Assembly (NCBI GenBank): GCA_028875345.1
Contig: JAPPEG010000037.1
Coordinates: 1-35,515 of the forward strand
Direction: 5' to 3'
DNA: 35,515 nt
From: Gemmatimonadota bacterium
GTDB taxonomy: Bacteria; Latescibacterota; UBA2968; UBA8231
Shown piece by piece: positions 8,818-16,792 of the stretch. The stretch's first letter is position 1; the number at the start of each line of letters is the position of its first letter. The notes below the pieces were generated by a model, which saw nothing but the letters and a program-made list of their open reading frames with translations, was not told the DNA's origin and did no database searches. The translations under genes and the position numbers were made by a program.

Positions 8818-9912
8818 ATGACAGTGGAAGATCGCGGCTCGGCCATTCGGGTCGAGCGCCTGACGGCCATTCCGGTGGGGGCCAAGGGCTACGTGAAGGT
8901 GGAGACGAATATGGGGGTGGTCGGCTGGGGTGAGATCAACAATATGGAGACTAAGGTCGCCTGCGCCTTGGCCGAGTCGCTGGGCTCGCTCATCGTCGGC
9001 GAAAACCCGACGCGGATTGAGCACCACTGGCAGCGGATGTTCCGCGCCCATCGCAACCTGCGCGGCGGTGGGTTGATGGTGCACGTGATTTCGGCCATTG
9101 ACATGGCGCTGTGGGACATTGCTGGTAAGCTCTATCAGGTGCCGGTGTATCGCCTGTTGGGCGGTCCCTGCCGCGACAAGGTGTGGATGTATCCCAGCCC
9201 CAAGGCGATCAAGGTCGGCCCTGGGGGCGCGCAATATCACGCGGGGACGCCGGCTGAGGTGGCAGAATTGGTGCAGCGGGTGGCTGACGCGCGCGCCAAG
9301 GTGGGGCCGGATGGGGCGGTGATGTTCGATGCGCACAGTATGTTGCCGCTGCCGCTGGTCAAGCAGTTTGCCGGTTATCTCAAGCCGGACGATTTGCTGT
9401 TTTTGGAAGAGGCGTGGGTGCCGGGCAACATTGAGGCCATGCACAAGCTGCGCGAGGCCGTGCCCGTGCCGTTGGCGACTGGTGAGCGCGACCGCACCAT
9501 TTGGGAGGTGCGCGAGATTTTGGAGGCCCAGGTCGTCGATATCCTGCAGCCCGACTGCGGCCACGGCGGCGGCATTAGCCAGATGCAGAAGGTGGCCGCG
9601 CTGTGCGAGGCGCATCACGTGCCGATTGCCCCGCATTGCACCATGTCGTTTTTGGGCCTGACGGCGAGCTTACACGTGGCGGCCTCGGTGGCGTTTTTCC
9701 TCATCCACGAAGGCTACGATCACCAATTGCCCGAAGGCGTGGCGCACAAGACGTGGACTTTGGATGCGGAGGGATATGCGTCGCTGCCCGAGGGGCCGGG
9801 GTTGGGAGTGGAGATTGACGAGGAGAAGGCCATTGCCGTGGGGCAGGAGCGCGGACGGCAGTTTAAGTGGCCGGATAATCGGTTGCGGGATGGGTCGGTG
9901 GCGGATTATTAA
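8818..9912 (+). CDS. Mandelate racemase/muconate lactonizing family dehydratase (galactonate dehydratase-like)
   Basis: This 364-residue enzyme is of the enolase superfamily. The metal ligands are D171 (FDAHS), E197 (FLEEAW) and E223 (LATGERD); the general acid/base residues are H173 and H273 (IAPHCT). The D-x-H arrangement on the third strand, and the absence of a K-x-K motif, point to the sugar-acid dehydratase branch (galactonate or related acids) rather than to racemases. The start has AGGAGG 7 bases upstream; a much longer frame from 8146 overlaps the RraA-like gene on the other strand and is rejected. The last codons are part of a duplicated segment (see 11388). It is probably cytosolic and acts with the adjacent RraA-like aldolase. 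Confidence 0.92.
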   Translation: MTVEDRGSAIRVERLTAIPVGAKGYVKVETNMGVVGWGEINNMETKVACALAESLGSLIVGENPTRIEHHWQRMFRAHRNLRGGGLMVHVISAIDMALWDIAGKLYQVPVYRLLGGPCRDKVWMYPSPKAIKVGPGGAQYHAGTPAEVAELVQRVADARAKVGPDGAVMFDAHSMLPLPLVKQFAGYLKPDDLLFLEEAWVPGNIEAMHKLREAVPVPLATGERDRTIWEVREILEAQVVDILQPDCGHGGGISQMQKVAALCEAHHVPIAPHCTMSFLGLTASLHVAASVAFFLIHEGYDHQLPEGVAHKTWTLDAEGYASLPEGPGLGVEIDEEKAIAVGQERGRQFKWPDNRLRDGSVADY

Positions 9913-10004
9913 AAGAGGAGCCTTTATCTGCAAAAAAATCGCAGATAAAGGCTCCGCAACTTATAGCGGGAGTTGAGAAGCGGTTTTGAGATGCCCGTGT
10001 TTTA
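9865..10004. repeat. Duplicated segment, copy 1: dehydratase 3' end plus hairpin
   Basis: The last 16 codons of the dehydratase (KWPDNRLRDGSVADY-stop) and the following 90 bases, including the hairpin and the segment TTGAGAAGCGG, recur at 11388-11528 with scattered changes. The segment ends at the stop codon of the lipoprotein gene that faces it. Confidence 0.8.
9917..9955 (-). terminator. Strong hairpin, likely terminator for the minus-strand lipoprotein gene
   Basis: A perfect 15-bp stem (9917-9931 with 9941-9955) encloses a 9-base A-rich loop, four bases after the dehydratase stop. Read on the minus strand the stem is followed by TCTTTTAA, as in a rho-independent terminator for the gene at 10002-11018. 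On the plus strand no T run follows, though a stem this strong may also affect the dehydratase mRNA end. Confidence 0.7.
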
Positions 10005-11018
10005 ATCGCAATCAGACGACGAACTATTAACCCCAACCCTAGCCTCCCCACCACTGTTATAGTGAGAATCGGTCGTGTAGTGGGCCTCTTGTAGCCAAAA
10101 GTAAACGCTATAACTGGCCACGAACTCTCCCCCGTGTATACTAAACGTCGATGATCCAGGTGTGAATCCCGACAGGCCTCCCGCCCTCGCCCCATGAAGA
10201 CTGGCATGGTCGTCTGGATCTCCATTATCGGATATACTATACTTGATGGTTAGGCTCTCAGTAGTAGGGCCATCGCGCTCTAAGGTGAAAATAGCCTCAT
10301 AGACAGACTGCCCTCCAATAGAGATAGGATTCCCACCACTATCCAAACTTCGTTGCTTGCATCCTGTTACGCTAACAGTAGGCAATAGGCCGCGCTCGCT
10401 AAGGATATGGTGCCTGTCCCGTCTTCTGATACTTTCCCGCAGTGTTGGCTCACTCAGAACCTCAGCTTCGTATCCGGAAGGATTGAAGGGAGTATTGTAG
10501 GACTTAATTTCTGAGAGAGTAAGTATCTCTGCCGGTTTTTCATTGGAAGGTTGAGGCGATGGAGTAGCTTCCACGGCGTCTGGTCGCTCCCCTTCGTAAC
10601 CTTGGGCTTCAATGCTGTTGCTATTAAAATAGCCATAGCTCCAGTCAGAGTCATTGTACTCGGCTCTACTAAGCGCGCGCACTCGCCAGTCATAGACAAC
10701 ATCAACGACGATACGAGAAAAGCGCATCCCCTTACTACCCGTTGTATAGAAAGTAACATCGTCCCACTCCCTATAAGATCGCTTCAACTGCACCCGGTAA
10801 TTGCCGTTATGCCCATCCTCGTTAGCCGGAGCATTCCATTTTAGGGCTATTACCCCACCGGGAATCTTGCTGACACGCAAATTAGTCGGCGATTCGACCT
10901 TGGGTAGATCATCCTGCATACCCTTACCGGCTGGTAGAGGCGAGTCAACTACCGGATTGCTGTCCTTTGAGCAAGCTATCATGGATAGCAGCAAGAGGGC
11001 GATAGCTAATATCTGCAT
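10002..11018 (-). CDS. Lipoprotein of unknown function with fibronectin-III-like domain
   Basis: This 338-residue protein begins with a lipoprotein signal (MQILAIALLLLSMIAC, lipid-bearing C16). Residues about 43-115 (SPTNLRVSKIPGGVIALKWNAP ... YDWRVRALS) have the spacing and WNAP/Y-WRV pattern of a fibronectin type III domain. The C-terminal half is Ser/Gly-rich, predicted beta, and ends in a Ser-rich run and SDCD. ATG 11018 has GGAGGT 8 bases upstream. The gene and its upstream region look more AT-rich than neighbours, suggesting transfer. It occupies a slot bounded by copies of the dehydratase and SGNH gene ends (see findings). Function unknown; it is likely anchored to a membrane. Confidence 0.75.
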   Translation of the reverse strand: MQILAIALLLLSMIACSKDSNPVVDSPLPAGKGMQDDLPKVESPTNLRVSKIPGGVIALKWNAPANEDGHNGNYRVQLKRSYREWDDVTFYTTGSKGMRFSRIVVDVVYDWRVRALSRAEYNDSDWSYGYFNSNSIEAQGYEGERPDAVEATPSPQPSNEKPAEILTLSEIKSYNTPFNPSGYEAEVLSEPTLRESIRRRDRHHILSERGLLPTVSVTGCKQRSLDSGGNPISIGGQSVYEAIFTLERDGPTTESLTIKYSISDNGDPDDHASLHGARAGGLSGFTPGSSTFSIHGGEFVASYSVYFWLQEAHYTTDSHYNSGGEARVGVNSSSSDCD

Positions 11019-11341
11019 AGCAACACCTCCAAATGGTTAGAAAGTTAGGGATTTATATACCTACTGTCCTCGATAAGTTCTCTTCTTTAATTATGATAAC
11101 GTGTGCGGGACCGAAACAAATATATAGGCAAGCTAACTACTTGCCCGCCTGTATAAATATACTATTTCATAAATACGATATGTTTTATGAGCTAACTACA
11201 CAATCCCATCCTTCTGAATCGAGGTTATCGTCTTTGGATCTGTTGTTTTTCCACTGCATTACTAGACTATCCAGGGACTTTTAATATATCAGGCACAATA
11301 TACTGTGTCAATCCATAATCTCCACACTATCCCTGTCCACG
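11019..11341. other. AT-rich intergenic region
   Basis: I see no supportable gene here. A short frame at 11033-11284 on plus has no ribosome site or recognisable motif. The sequence is visibly richer in A and T than the rest of the window. A TATATA/TATAAA stretch at 11052-11059 could be the -10 box for the lipoprotein gene at 11018, but no convincing -35 box accompanies it. Confidence 0.4.
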
Positions 11342-11374
11342 CTACGCAGTCAGAGCGTCTATCAGGGCTTGGGC
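11342..11374 (-). pseudogene. Fragment of an SGNH hydrolase gene 3' end
   Basis: On the minus strand these 33 bases read A-Q-A-L-I-D-A-L-T-A-stop, against A-Q-A-L-M-D-D-L-T-A-stop at the end of the intact SGNH gene (14006-14038). Similarity stops abruptly one codon further in, and 13 bases later the dehydratase remnant starts. It is a scar of duplication or deletion, not a functional gene. Confidence 0.65.
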
Positions 11375-11387
11375 ACCCGGCTTGATT

Positions 11388-11435
11388 AAGTGGCTGGATA
11401 AGCGGCTGCGGGATGGGTCGGTGGCGGATTATTAA
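11388..11435 (+). pseudogene. Fragment of a dehydratase (enolase superfamily) gene 3' end
   Basis: Sixteen codons read KWLDKRLRDGSVADY-stop, against KWPDNRLRDGSVADY-stop at the end of the intact gene at 8818-9912. Nothing of the rest of the gene is present upstream. The following hairpin and about 50 bases are also duplicated. Confidence 0.72.
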
Positions 11436-11438
11436 AAA

Positions 11439-11481
11439 GGAGCCTTTATCTGCAAAAGAGATCGATGCAGATAAAGGCTCC
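11439..11481 (-). terminator. Strong hairpin, likely terminator for the S55-peptidase lipoprotein gene
   Basis: The 15-bp stem (11439-11453 with 11467-11481, plus one further A-T pair) is identical to that at 9917-9955. On the minus strand it is followed by TTTTTAAT. It lies about 60 bases after the stop of the minus-strand gene at 11542. Confidence 0.72.
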
Positions 11482-11541
11482 ACAACGCATGGTGGGAATT
11501 GAGAAGCGGCTGAATTCCCGCGTTTTAACGGGTGTAGGAGG

Positions 11542-13752
11542 CTACTCCTCTTCTACTATTTCCCCTGCCACTACTTCTATCTCGAGGGATTGGATACCTT
11601 GGAGCAATAAATCGACGTCTTCCTGCGTAGAAATAGGCGCTGGGGGAGGCGGAGGCGGACCGGGAGGACCAGCTCCGGGAGGCGGAAGCTCATCAGAGCC
11701 GCCTTCGGGTTCGCCTTCTACGCCGTCGCCTTCACCCTCTTCGCCTTCGGGTTCGCCGTCCCCTTCGCCTTCACCCTCAGGCGGGAGTTCCGGCGGGAGC
11801 TCAGGCGGCGGGGGAAGAGGTGGCGCGACAAACGCCAAGCGAGCTTTTAAGAGGACGTTCCCGTCGGGTTTATTCAGGCGGGCGAAAACATCATCGAGCG
11901 TTTCCTCTCCAGGAGGACCCGGCGGTGGGCCGAACAGCAACTCATCGGGGCCTAATAGTGCGGCAGGTCCCACTTCAAGCAGGTAAAAACCAGGGAACAG
12001 CGTATCCGGTACGCTGAGGGCCAGATTGACTTCCCGGTCCTCAGTCCGTCCTACGCGCAGCAGAGTGGTAATATCCAGCGTACTGCCAAGAGTGATAACC
12101 GAGTCGACAGTGACCTTCCCCACGGTGGCAAAACGAGTCTCGGGGATCACTTCGACATGCGTTTCTGCCTCGCGCACATATACGGCGTAATCGAGCCTCG
12201 TCGTAAGTTGCTCGAGTGCGGATGCCACATCGTCATAGGCACCGAAAATTGAGGCCAAGAGCCGTCCGCCTGGTGAGGAGTAGAGCCGGGAACGGGTGAG
12301 TGTTGCATCGGAGCCGGCAAAAGAAATGTCCGTCGTAACGCGGATGCTGTGGCCCGGATCGTTGTCAACCCGGTTGTACAAGGGATAAAAGAATGCATTG
12401 GCGACGAGATCGAGCGAGGTGTATGGGCTGATACCGACGGCCATGCTGTGATTAAGTTCGAGTTCGCCTCCTGATGGAAACGTATAGACACTCTTAATAG
12501 GTACTAAATCCGGTTCCTGATCGAGTACGCCGCGCACCGCGGGCAAACGGTCTTCGGTCAGGGTGCCGCGCACCGTTGGGTTCAGCGTTGTAAACTTGAA
12601 CGGGAGGGACAAGTTGGAAATTTCGCCGAGCACCTTTGCTTCGATTATGGGAAGCTCTACCGGACCACTGCTATTCATTGGATGCCCAAACCCATATATC
12701 CGGTTGCCATCGACGTACGATACGGTTCCCACTGAACCCAGCGTAAGCTCACCGAGCAGCAATCCAACGGTTAGTGGCCTACCGGCCTCAAAGCTCTCTT
12801 GGCGCTCTTGGGTTAGACCAGCGGCGCTGGCTCCGCTCAGGAGGGAAGAACGCCCTTCAGGCAGCGGATGCACTCCATTGAGTCCCGTGCTCAGCAAGGG
12901 GATATCCAAGGGGGTAATGCGGTTCCCTTCCCACGTGGCCATGGGTTTGGCCGCCGGCATGCGACCCCGAGTGCCGATGACCCATTCTATGGGAGTAGCA
13001 AAAAAGTAGTAGGGTGGGTTGTCTTGAGCCGCATATCCATAAGCGATGGCACCCCAAGTGCCCTGCTCCGTAAAAATGGGCGAACCGCTCATCCCCTGAG
13101 CAATGCCTCCGAGCTGGATCAAAACGGGATCCGAGGCTTCGACCATATAGACCGGCATGGGTGCCAAAAAATCATCGATCACCTGGACGAACGTCATTTC
13201 TAGGTCAGCCAGTTCACCATTGACAAATTCAGTGCGCATGAATACGGTCGTACCCACAGGCATGGCACGAACCTCGTCCGCCGTGACAATAGACGAAAGA
13301 TCCCAAGGCTTTAACTCCCCGCTTGGCCGCACAACCGCTTCTGGAGCCAGTAATGAACCGGCAGCCGCCAGCATAGAATCAGCCGCGGCGATCATGGTGT
13401 TCGCAGCGGCCAGCATGGAAGCCGCATCGGCGGCAATCGTCGAATCCGCGTCCGCGGCGACCATTGCATTAGCCGCGGCGATCATCGAATTAGCGGTAGC
13501 CATCATGTCATTAGCAGCGGCCAGCATGGAATCGGCATCAGCGGCGATAGTGGAATCGGCGTCTGCGGCGATCATGGTATTGGCAGCGGTGATCATCGAA
13601 TCGGCGGTGGCCAGCATGGTATTGGCAGCGACCAGCATGGAATCGGCCGTGGCGATCATCGAATCGACGGCAGCAGCCGTTGGTGCAGAATCGTCGTCTC
13701 CACAACTCCAAAGAGCAACGGCGAGGGTGAATAGGGCTAAACGGATCGGCAT
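11542..13752 (-). CDS. Lipoprotein with alanine-zipper stalk, SpoIVB-type (S55) peptidase-like domain and Pro/Glu-rich tail
   Basis: This 736-residue protein has a lipoprotein-type signal (MPIRLALFTLAVALWSC, C17). Residues about 26-134 are near-perfect heptad-like units of the form A-(D/N)-S/T-M-x-A-A, similar in principle to the alanine coiled coil of Braun-type lipoproteins. A domain of roughly 400 residues with GGIAQGMSGSPIF (Ser222/Ser224) and IYGFGHPMNSSG matches the SpoIVB S55 peptidase-like family. The C-terminal part has a Pro-rich and Glu-Gly-rich low-complexity stretch (about residues 640-710). The likely picture is a lipid-anchored trimeric stalk carrying a serine-peptidase-like head in the periplasm. 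ATG 13752 has GGAG about 10 bases upstream. It lies in the same duplicated slot as the lipoprotein at 10002. Proteolytic activity is inferred only. Confidence 0.8.
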   Translation of the reverse strand: MPIRLALFTLAVALWSCGDDDSAPTAAAVDSMIATADSMLVAANTMLATADSMITAANTMIAADADSTIAADADSMLAAANDMMATANSMIAAANAMVAADADSTIAADAASMLAAANTMIAAADSMLAAAGSLLAPEAVVRPSGELKPWDLSSIVTADEVRAMPVGTTVFMRTEFVNGELADLEMTFVQVIDDFLAPMPVYMVEASDPVLIQLGGIAQGMSGSPIFTEQGTWGAIAYGYAAQDNPPYYFFATPIEWVIGTRGRMPAAKPMATWEGNRITPLDIPLLSTGLNGVHPLPEGRSSLLSGASAAGLTQERQESFEAGRPLTVGLLLGELTLGSVGTVSYVDGNRIYGFGHPMNSSGPVELPIIEAKVLGEISNLSLPFKFTTLNPTVRGTLTEDRLPAVRGVLDQEPDLVPIKSVYTFPSGGELELNHSMAVGISPYTSLDLVANAFFYPLYNRVDNDPGHSIRVTTDISFAGSDATLTRSRLYSSPGGRLLASIFGAYDDVASALEQLTTRLDYAVYVREAETHVEVIPETRFATVGKVTVDSVITLGSTLDITTLLRVGRTEDREVNLALSVPDTLFPGFYLLEVGPAALLGPDELLFGPPPGPPGEETLDDVFARLNKPDGNVLLKARLAFVAPPLPPPPELPPELPPEGEGEGDGEPEGEEGEGDGVEGEPEGGSDELPPPGAGPPGPPPPPPAPISTQEDVDLLLQGIQSLEIEVVAGEIVEEE
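13351..13677 (-). repeat. In-frame tandem repeat encoding the alanine heptads
   Basis: Roughly 21-base units containing GCGGCCAGCATGGAATCGGC-like sequence (plus strand) recur about fifteen times and encode A-D-S-M-x-A-A repeats. The unit is diverged but in register, with no frame break, so unit number could vary by slippage or recombination. Confidence 0.75.
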
Positions 13753-13985
13753 ATTACATGCTCTCCATAAGGTTAGAGTGTACTCGGTGTGGGCAGTTCA
13801 AGCTTATCCCGTGCCATCAAGAGATGGTCGGACGAATCTTATCCTGCTTGGGTAGCGGGTGTGGATTAGGGGGGAGTGTTATAAATGTACGCAGAGATTC
13901 TTTTTTGTGAAATGTTTGGGTAGAAGACGCTGATTAGTCGACGTCGCGGGTGAGTGGTAAGTTCTACCGCTTAGATTCGACGATG
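13753..13985. other. Intergenic region without recognisable gene
   Basis: I see no gene here. The segment next to the start of the peptidase-like gene (CTCCATAAGGTTAGA on plus, from 13762) resembles the one next to the other lipoprotein start (CTCCAAATGGTTAGA, from 11027), which supports common ancestry of the two slots. Confidence 0.4.
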
Positions 13986-14006
13986 GTGAGACCGTGCTCG
14001 TCTCAC
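13986..14006 (-). terminator. Hairpin at the end of the SGNH hydrolase gene
   Basis: GTGAGAC (13986-13992) pairs perfectly with GTCTCAC (14000-14006) around a 7-base loop, directly abutting the stop codon of the minus-strand gene. No T run follows, so it may be an mRNA-end stabiliser or a weak terminator. Confidence 0.35.
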
Positions 14007-14650
14007 TACGCAGTCAGGTCATCCATCAGAGCTTGGGCGATCACCAAATGTCCGGCTTGGTTGGGATGGACTGGTTCTGGACAGAAGGTATCGGCGTCGC
14101 GGTACTGGAGCTGCCGTTGAAAAACGTCTTGCAAGCGCACTAGTCGGGCGTCAAATCGCTCGGCTAGCTGCTCCACTACTTCTATGTACCGAGGCAGCAG
14201 TTCGAGCACTTGGCTGCGGAAGGTCTGGCCGTTGTGGTCGGTGGAAATGTAAAACGGGGTGAGCAAGACGAGGGGACAGCCCAGCTCGTCTTGGGTGATC
14301 TCTAGTATTTGTTCATAGACGGCAGCGAAACGGGCTGGATCGACGCCGTCTTCGGCCCCGCGCAAATGACTGTGGAGGTCATTGATGCCGATCTTGACGG
14401 ACAGCCGGTTCGGCCGGTGGTAGAGCACATCGTCCCGCCAGCGGGCGGCTAAGTCGGTGACGCGGTTGCCGCCGATGCCTTTGTTGATGTAGCGGACTCG
14501 CCGCTCGGGGAAGCGGGCTGTGGCCAACTCGGTGAACAGGCGCACGTACCCGTTGCCGAGAGGGGCTTCGGCACCGCGGCGACCGCAGTCAGTGATGCTG
14601 TCGCCGATGAACAGCAGCGTTTGTCCGTCTTCAATCCAGTATTGGCTCAT
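14006..14650 (-). CDS. SGNH/GDSL-family hydrolase
   Basis: This 214-residue esterase/acetylhydrolase-type protein carries block I G-D-S-I-T with nucleophile S18, block II GIGGNR (G61, N62), block III G-I-N-D (N90) and block V with H195. The catalytic acid position three before the His, usually Asp (D-x-x-H), is Glu192 here (PEPVHPN). Family members deacylate sugars, lipids or other esters; the substrate is unknown. No signal peptide is visible. It follows the PhyH gene by 30 bases and is the last gene of the operon starting at 16784. Its last ten codons are duplicated at 11342. Confidence 0.88.
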   Translation of the reverse strand: MSQYWIEDGQTLLFIGDSITDCGRRGAEAPLGNGYVRLFTELATARFPERRVRYINKGIGGNRVTDLAARWRDDVLYHRPNRLSVKIGINDLHSHLRGAEDGVDPARFAAVYEQILEITQDELGCPLVLLTPFYISTDHNGQTFRSQVLELLPRYIEVVEQLAERFDARLVRLQDVFQRQLQYRDADTFCPEPVHPNQAGHLVIAQALMDDLTA

Positions 14651-14680
14651 GGGTATTCATTTCGGTTTGGAGGAGGTGCT

Positions 14681-15445
14681 TCAGACGCAGCCAGCGTGTT
14701 CCTGCCCTCGCAGCAAGGGATATTCGGGCTTTTCTTCTGGGCGGCCCGTCCAGCGCGAGCGGGCGCTCATGTAGTGGGTGGCCATGCCGCGGCGGCGCGT
14801 CGTCGTCTGGTTGGAGCCAGAGCGGTGCAAGAGCAGGCTGTGGTGGAAGGAGCAGTCGCCCGCTTGCAGCAGGATGGGCTGTTCGCGCTGGTGGTCGATG
14901 GCTGCATCGGGAACTTTCTTGTCCTGCCGCTCGCCGACCATCCACACCTCGCTGTGGTCAACCAGCCCCTCGCGGTGGCTGCCCGGCACCACCCATAGGC
15001 AGCCGTTTTCTAGGGTTACATCGTCTAAGGCAACCCAAGCAGTGGCGAGGTCCATCGGCTCGATGTGGAAGTACGCGGAGTCTTGGTGATAGGTCTTTTC
15101 TATGCCGCCTGGCCCTTTGATGAAAACTTGGTCTCCGAAGAGTTTGAGGTCTGGGCCGAGCAAGTCGGCGGCTGCGGTGAGGAGGGACTCCCGCATTGCG
15201 TGGTCGCGGAAGAACGGATCGCATTCGGATGGGCCGTTGATCTTGCGCAAGTGATCGATGTGACGTTGCCGGGGCGCGTTGGGGTCGAATTCGATGTTCG
15301 CCTCCGGGAAGGGCAGGTCGCCCGAGGCGATCCCTTCGATGTGGCTGCGGAGTGTGCTCACCTCCTCTGCGGAGAGGGCGTTGCGCAAGATGGTGTACCC
15401 GTCTTGCTGGTACTGGGCGATTTGTTCGGGGCTGAGTACGGACAT
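14681..15445 (-). CDS. Phytanoyl-CoA dioxygenase (PhyH) family Fe(II)/2-oxoglutarate oxygenase
   Basis: This 254-residue protein has the double-stranded beta-helix iron triad H120-x-D122 (YHQDSAYF) and H207 (LLHRSGSN). R217 or R218 probably binds the 2-oxoglutarate carboxylate. WVVPGSHREG is the other family hallmark. The enzymes hydroxylate a small organic substrate while decarboxylating 2-oxoglutarate; bacterial members act on very diverse compounds, so the substrate is not predictable. The start has AAGGAA 6 bases upstream. It lies 13 bases after the aminotransferase and before the SGNH hydrolase. Oxygenase + aminotransferase + esterase suggests processing of an amino-containing metabolite. 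Confidence 0.9.
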   Translation of the reverse strand: MSVLSPEQIAQYQQDGYTILRNALSAEEVSTLRSHIEGIASGDLPFPEANIEFDPNAPRQRHIDHLRKINGPSECDPFFRDHAMRESLLTAAADLLGPDLKLFGDQVFIKGPGGIEKTYHQDSAYFHIEPMDLATAWVALDDVTLENGCLWVVPGSHREGLVDHSEVWMVGERQDKKVPDAAIDHQREQPILLQAGDCSFHHSLLLHRSGSNQTTTRRRGMATHYMSARSRWTGRPEEKPEYPLLRGQEHAGCV

Positions 15446-15458
15446 GGTTTGTTCCTTG

Positions 15459-16784
15459 TTAGGCTATCTCCGTCAGCGCGTTCCCCACTGCGGCGACCAA
15501 GCCGTCGATGTGTCCGGCGTCCATGGGCGTAGAAAGCGCGCACATGCCCAGCCCTGGGCCGAGGAAGTACCCCTGTTCGATGAGCGAGAGAAAGAGCGGC
15601 TGAATGAGGGTTTTGTCGGTGGCGGCGAGAGCGCGGTAGTTGGCGATGGGGCCACGGGCGAAGTAGATGCTGAAAACCGATCCCGTGCAGACCGCTTGGG
15701 CGGCGATTGCACGATCGATAAAGAGCGCGTTGAGTTGGTCCTTTAAGCGCGTTCCGAGTGCGTTCAAATGGTCGATGGTTTGCGGCGTCAGCTCGTTCAG
15801 GGTCGCCAAGCCGGCGGCCATGGCCACGGGATGCGCGCTAAAGGTGCCGCTCTGGAAAAAGCCGGTGGACTGCTGCGAGTTGTCGAACAGGTCCATCAGG
15901 TTAGCCCGGCCGCCAAAGGCCCCTACCGGAAAGCCCCCACCGACGATCTTGCCAAAGCAACTCAGGTCCGGGTCGATGCCGTACAGGCCCTGCAAGCCGC
16001 CCGTGGCTGTGCGGAACCCAACGATTTCGTCGAAGATGAGCAAGACTCCGTGGCGGCGGGTGATGTCGCGCACGGCGCGGGCAAAGTCCGGCTGGATGTC
16101 CAGAACGCCAGCTTTGGGGTCGAAGAGGACGCAGGCGAGTTCGCTGGCGTGCTCAGCGACGAGCCGTTCGACGGATTCTGGGTCGCTGTAGGGGAGGATG
16201 ACGGCTTCGGACGCGGCAGACGGGGACATGCCGCCGGCTGTTGGCAGGGCGATGGGCGCGTCTGGGGGGCCAGCTTGATCTAAGGAGGGAGTTACACTGA
16301 CTTCCACGGCGTCGTGGCTGCCGTGGTAGCCGCCCTCGAACTTGGCGATTTTGCCGCGCTGCGTGTAGCCCCGCGCCAAGCGAATCGCGTGCAGCGTGGC
16401 CTCGGTGCCGGAGTTGACAAAGCGAATCCGCTCCAGCGCATCTACCCGGTCGCACATTGCGCGGGCGATCTCGCTCTCAATGCCGGTGGGCGCGCCCAAG
16501 GCAATGCCCTTTTGCATTTGCTCGCGCACGGCCGCTTCTACGCGCTCGTTTCCGTGCCCGAGGACTTGGGCCGTGTGGTGGTTGGCGCAATCGACGTAGC
16601 GCCGTCCATCGACATCCCACAGGTAGCAGCCCTCGCCGCGGGCCATGGTGAGTGGATAGGGCGGATAGTAATACGCGCCTTTGGCCGCACCGGCCGTATA
16701 GGAACGGCCCTGCTCAAAAAGGGCGCGGGAGTTCGGGCTGGCGCGGCAATAGCGCGCTTCGAGGGCGGCAAGTGATGTAGTCAT
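15459..16784 (-). CDS. Class III PLP-dependent aminotransferase (glutamate-1-semialdehyde aminomutase-like)
   Basis: This 441-residue fold-type I PLP enzyme has the cofactor-binding segment VNSGTEA (about 123-129), D252 in FDEIVGFR, which contacts the pyridine nitrogen, and Schiff-base K279 in FGKIVGGGFPVGAFGG. It is most similar in pattern to glutamate-1-semialdehyde aminomutase-like enzymes, but there is no haem-pathway context. The usual E-P motif on the preceding strand reads D-P (CVLFDPKAG). It is the first gene of a three-gene operon. No ribosome-binding site precedes the ATG, and a promoter lies so close (see 16793-16820) that the mRNA may be leaderless. The substrate is unknown. Confidence 0.9.
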   Translation of the reverse strand: MTTSLAALEARYCRASPNSRALFEQGRSYTAGAAKGAYYYPPYPLTMARGEGCYLWDVDGRRYVDCANHHTAQVLGHGNERVEAAVREQMQKGIALGAPTGIESEIARAMCDRVDALERIRFVNSGTEATLHAIRLARGYTQRGKIAKFEGGYHGSHDAVEVSVTPSLDQAGPPDAPIALPTAGGMSPSAASEAVILPYSDPESVERLVAEHASELACVLFDPKAGVLDIQPDFARAVRDITRRHGVLLIFDEIVGFRTATGGLQGLYGIDPDLSCFGKIVGGGFPVGAFGGRANLMDLFDNSQQSTGFFQSGTFSAHPVAMAAGLATLNELTPQTIDHLNALGTRLKDQLNALFIDRAIAAQAVCTGSVFSIYFARGPIANYRALAATDKTLIQPLFLSLIEQGYFLGPGLGMCALSTPMDAGHIDGLVAAVGNALTEIA

Positions 16785-16792
16785 AGGGGGAT

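Larger units (their letters stand above)
11388..11528. repeat. Duplicated segment, copy 2
   Basis: This is the second copy of the segment at 9865-10004. The hairpin stems are identical in sequence, while the loops and outer bases have diverged. It again ends next to the stop of a minus-strand lipoprotein gene. Confidence 0.8.

Noticed and set aside
11033-11284. 83-codon frame in the AT-rich gap
   Set aside because: No ribosome-binding site, no recognised motif, and composition suggests non-coding DNA.
13157-13855. Plus-strand 232-codon frame across the heptad-repeat region
   Set aside because: It is the shadow of the GC-rich tandem repeat of the lipoprotein gene on the other strand; no ribosome site and no family resemblance.
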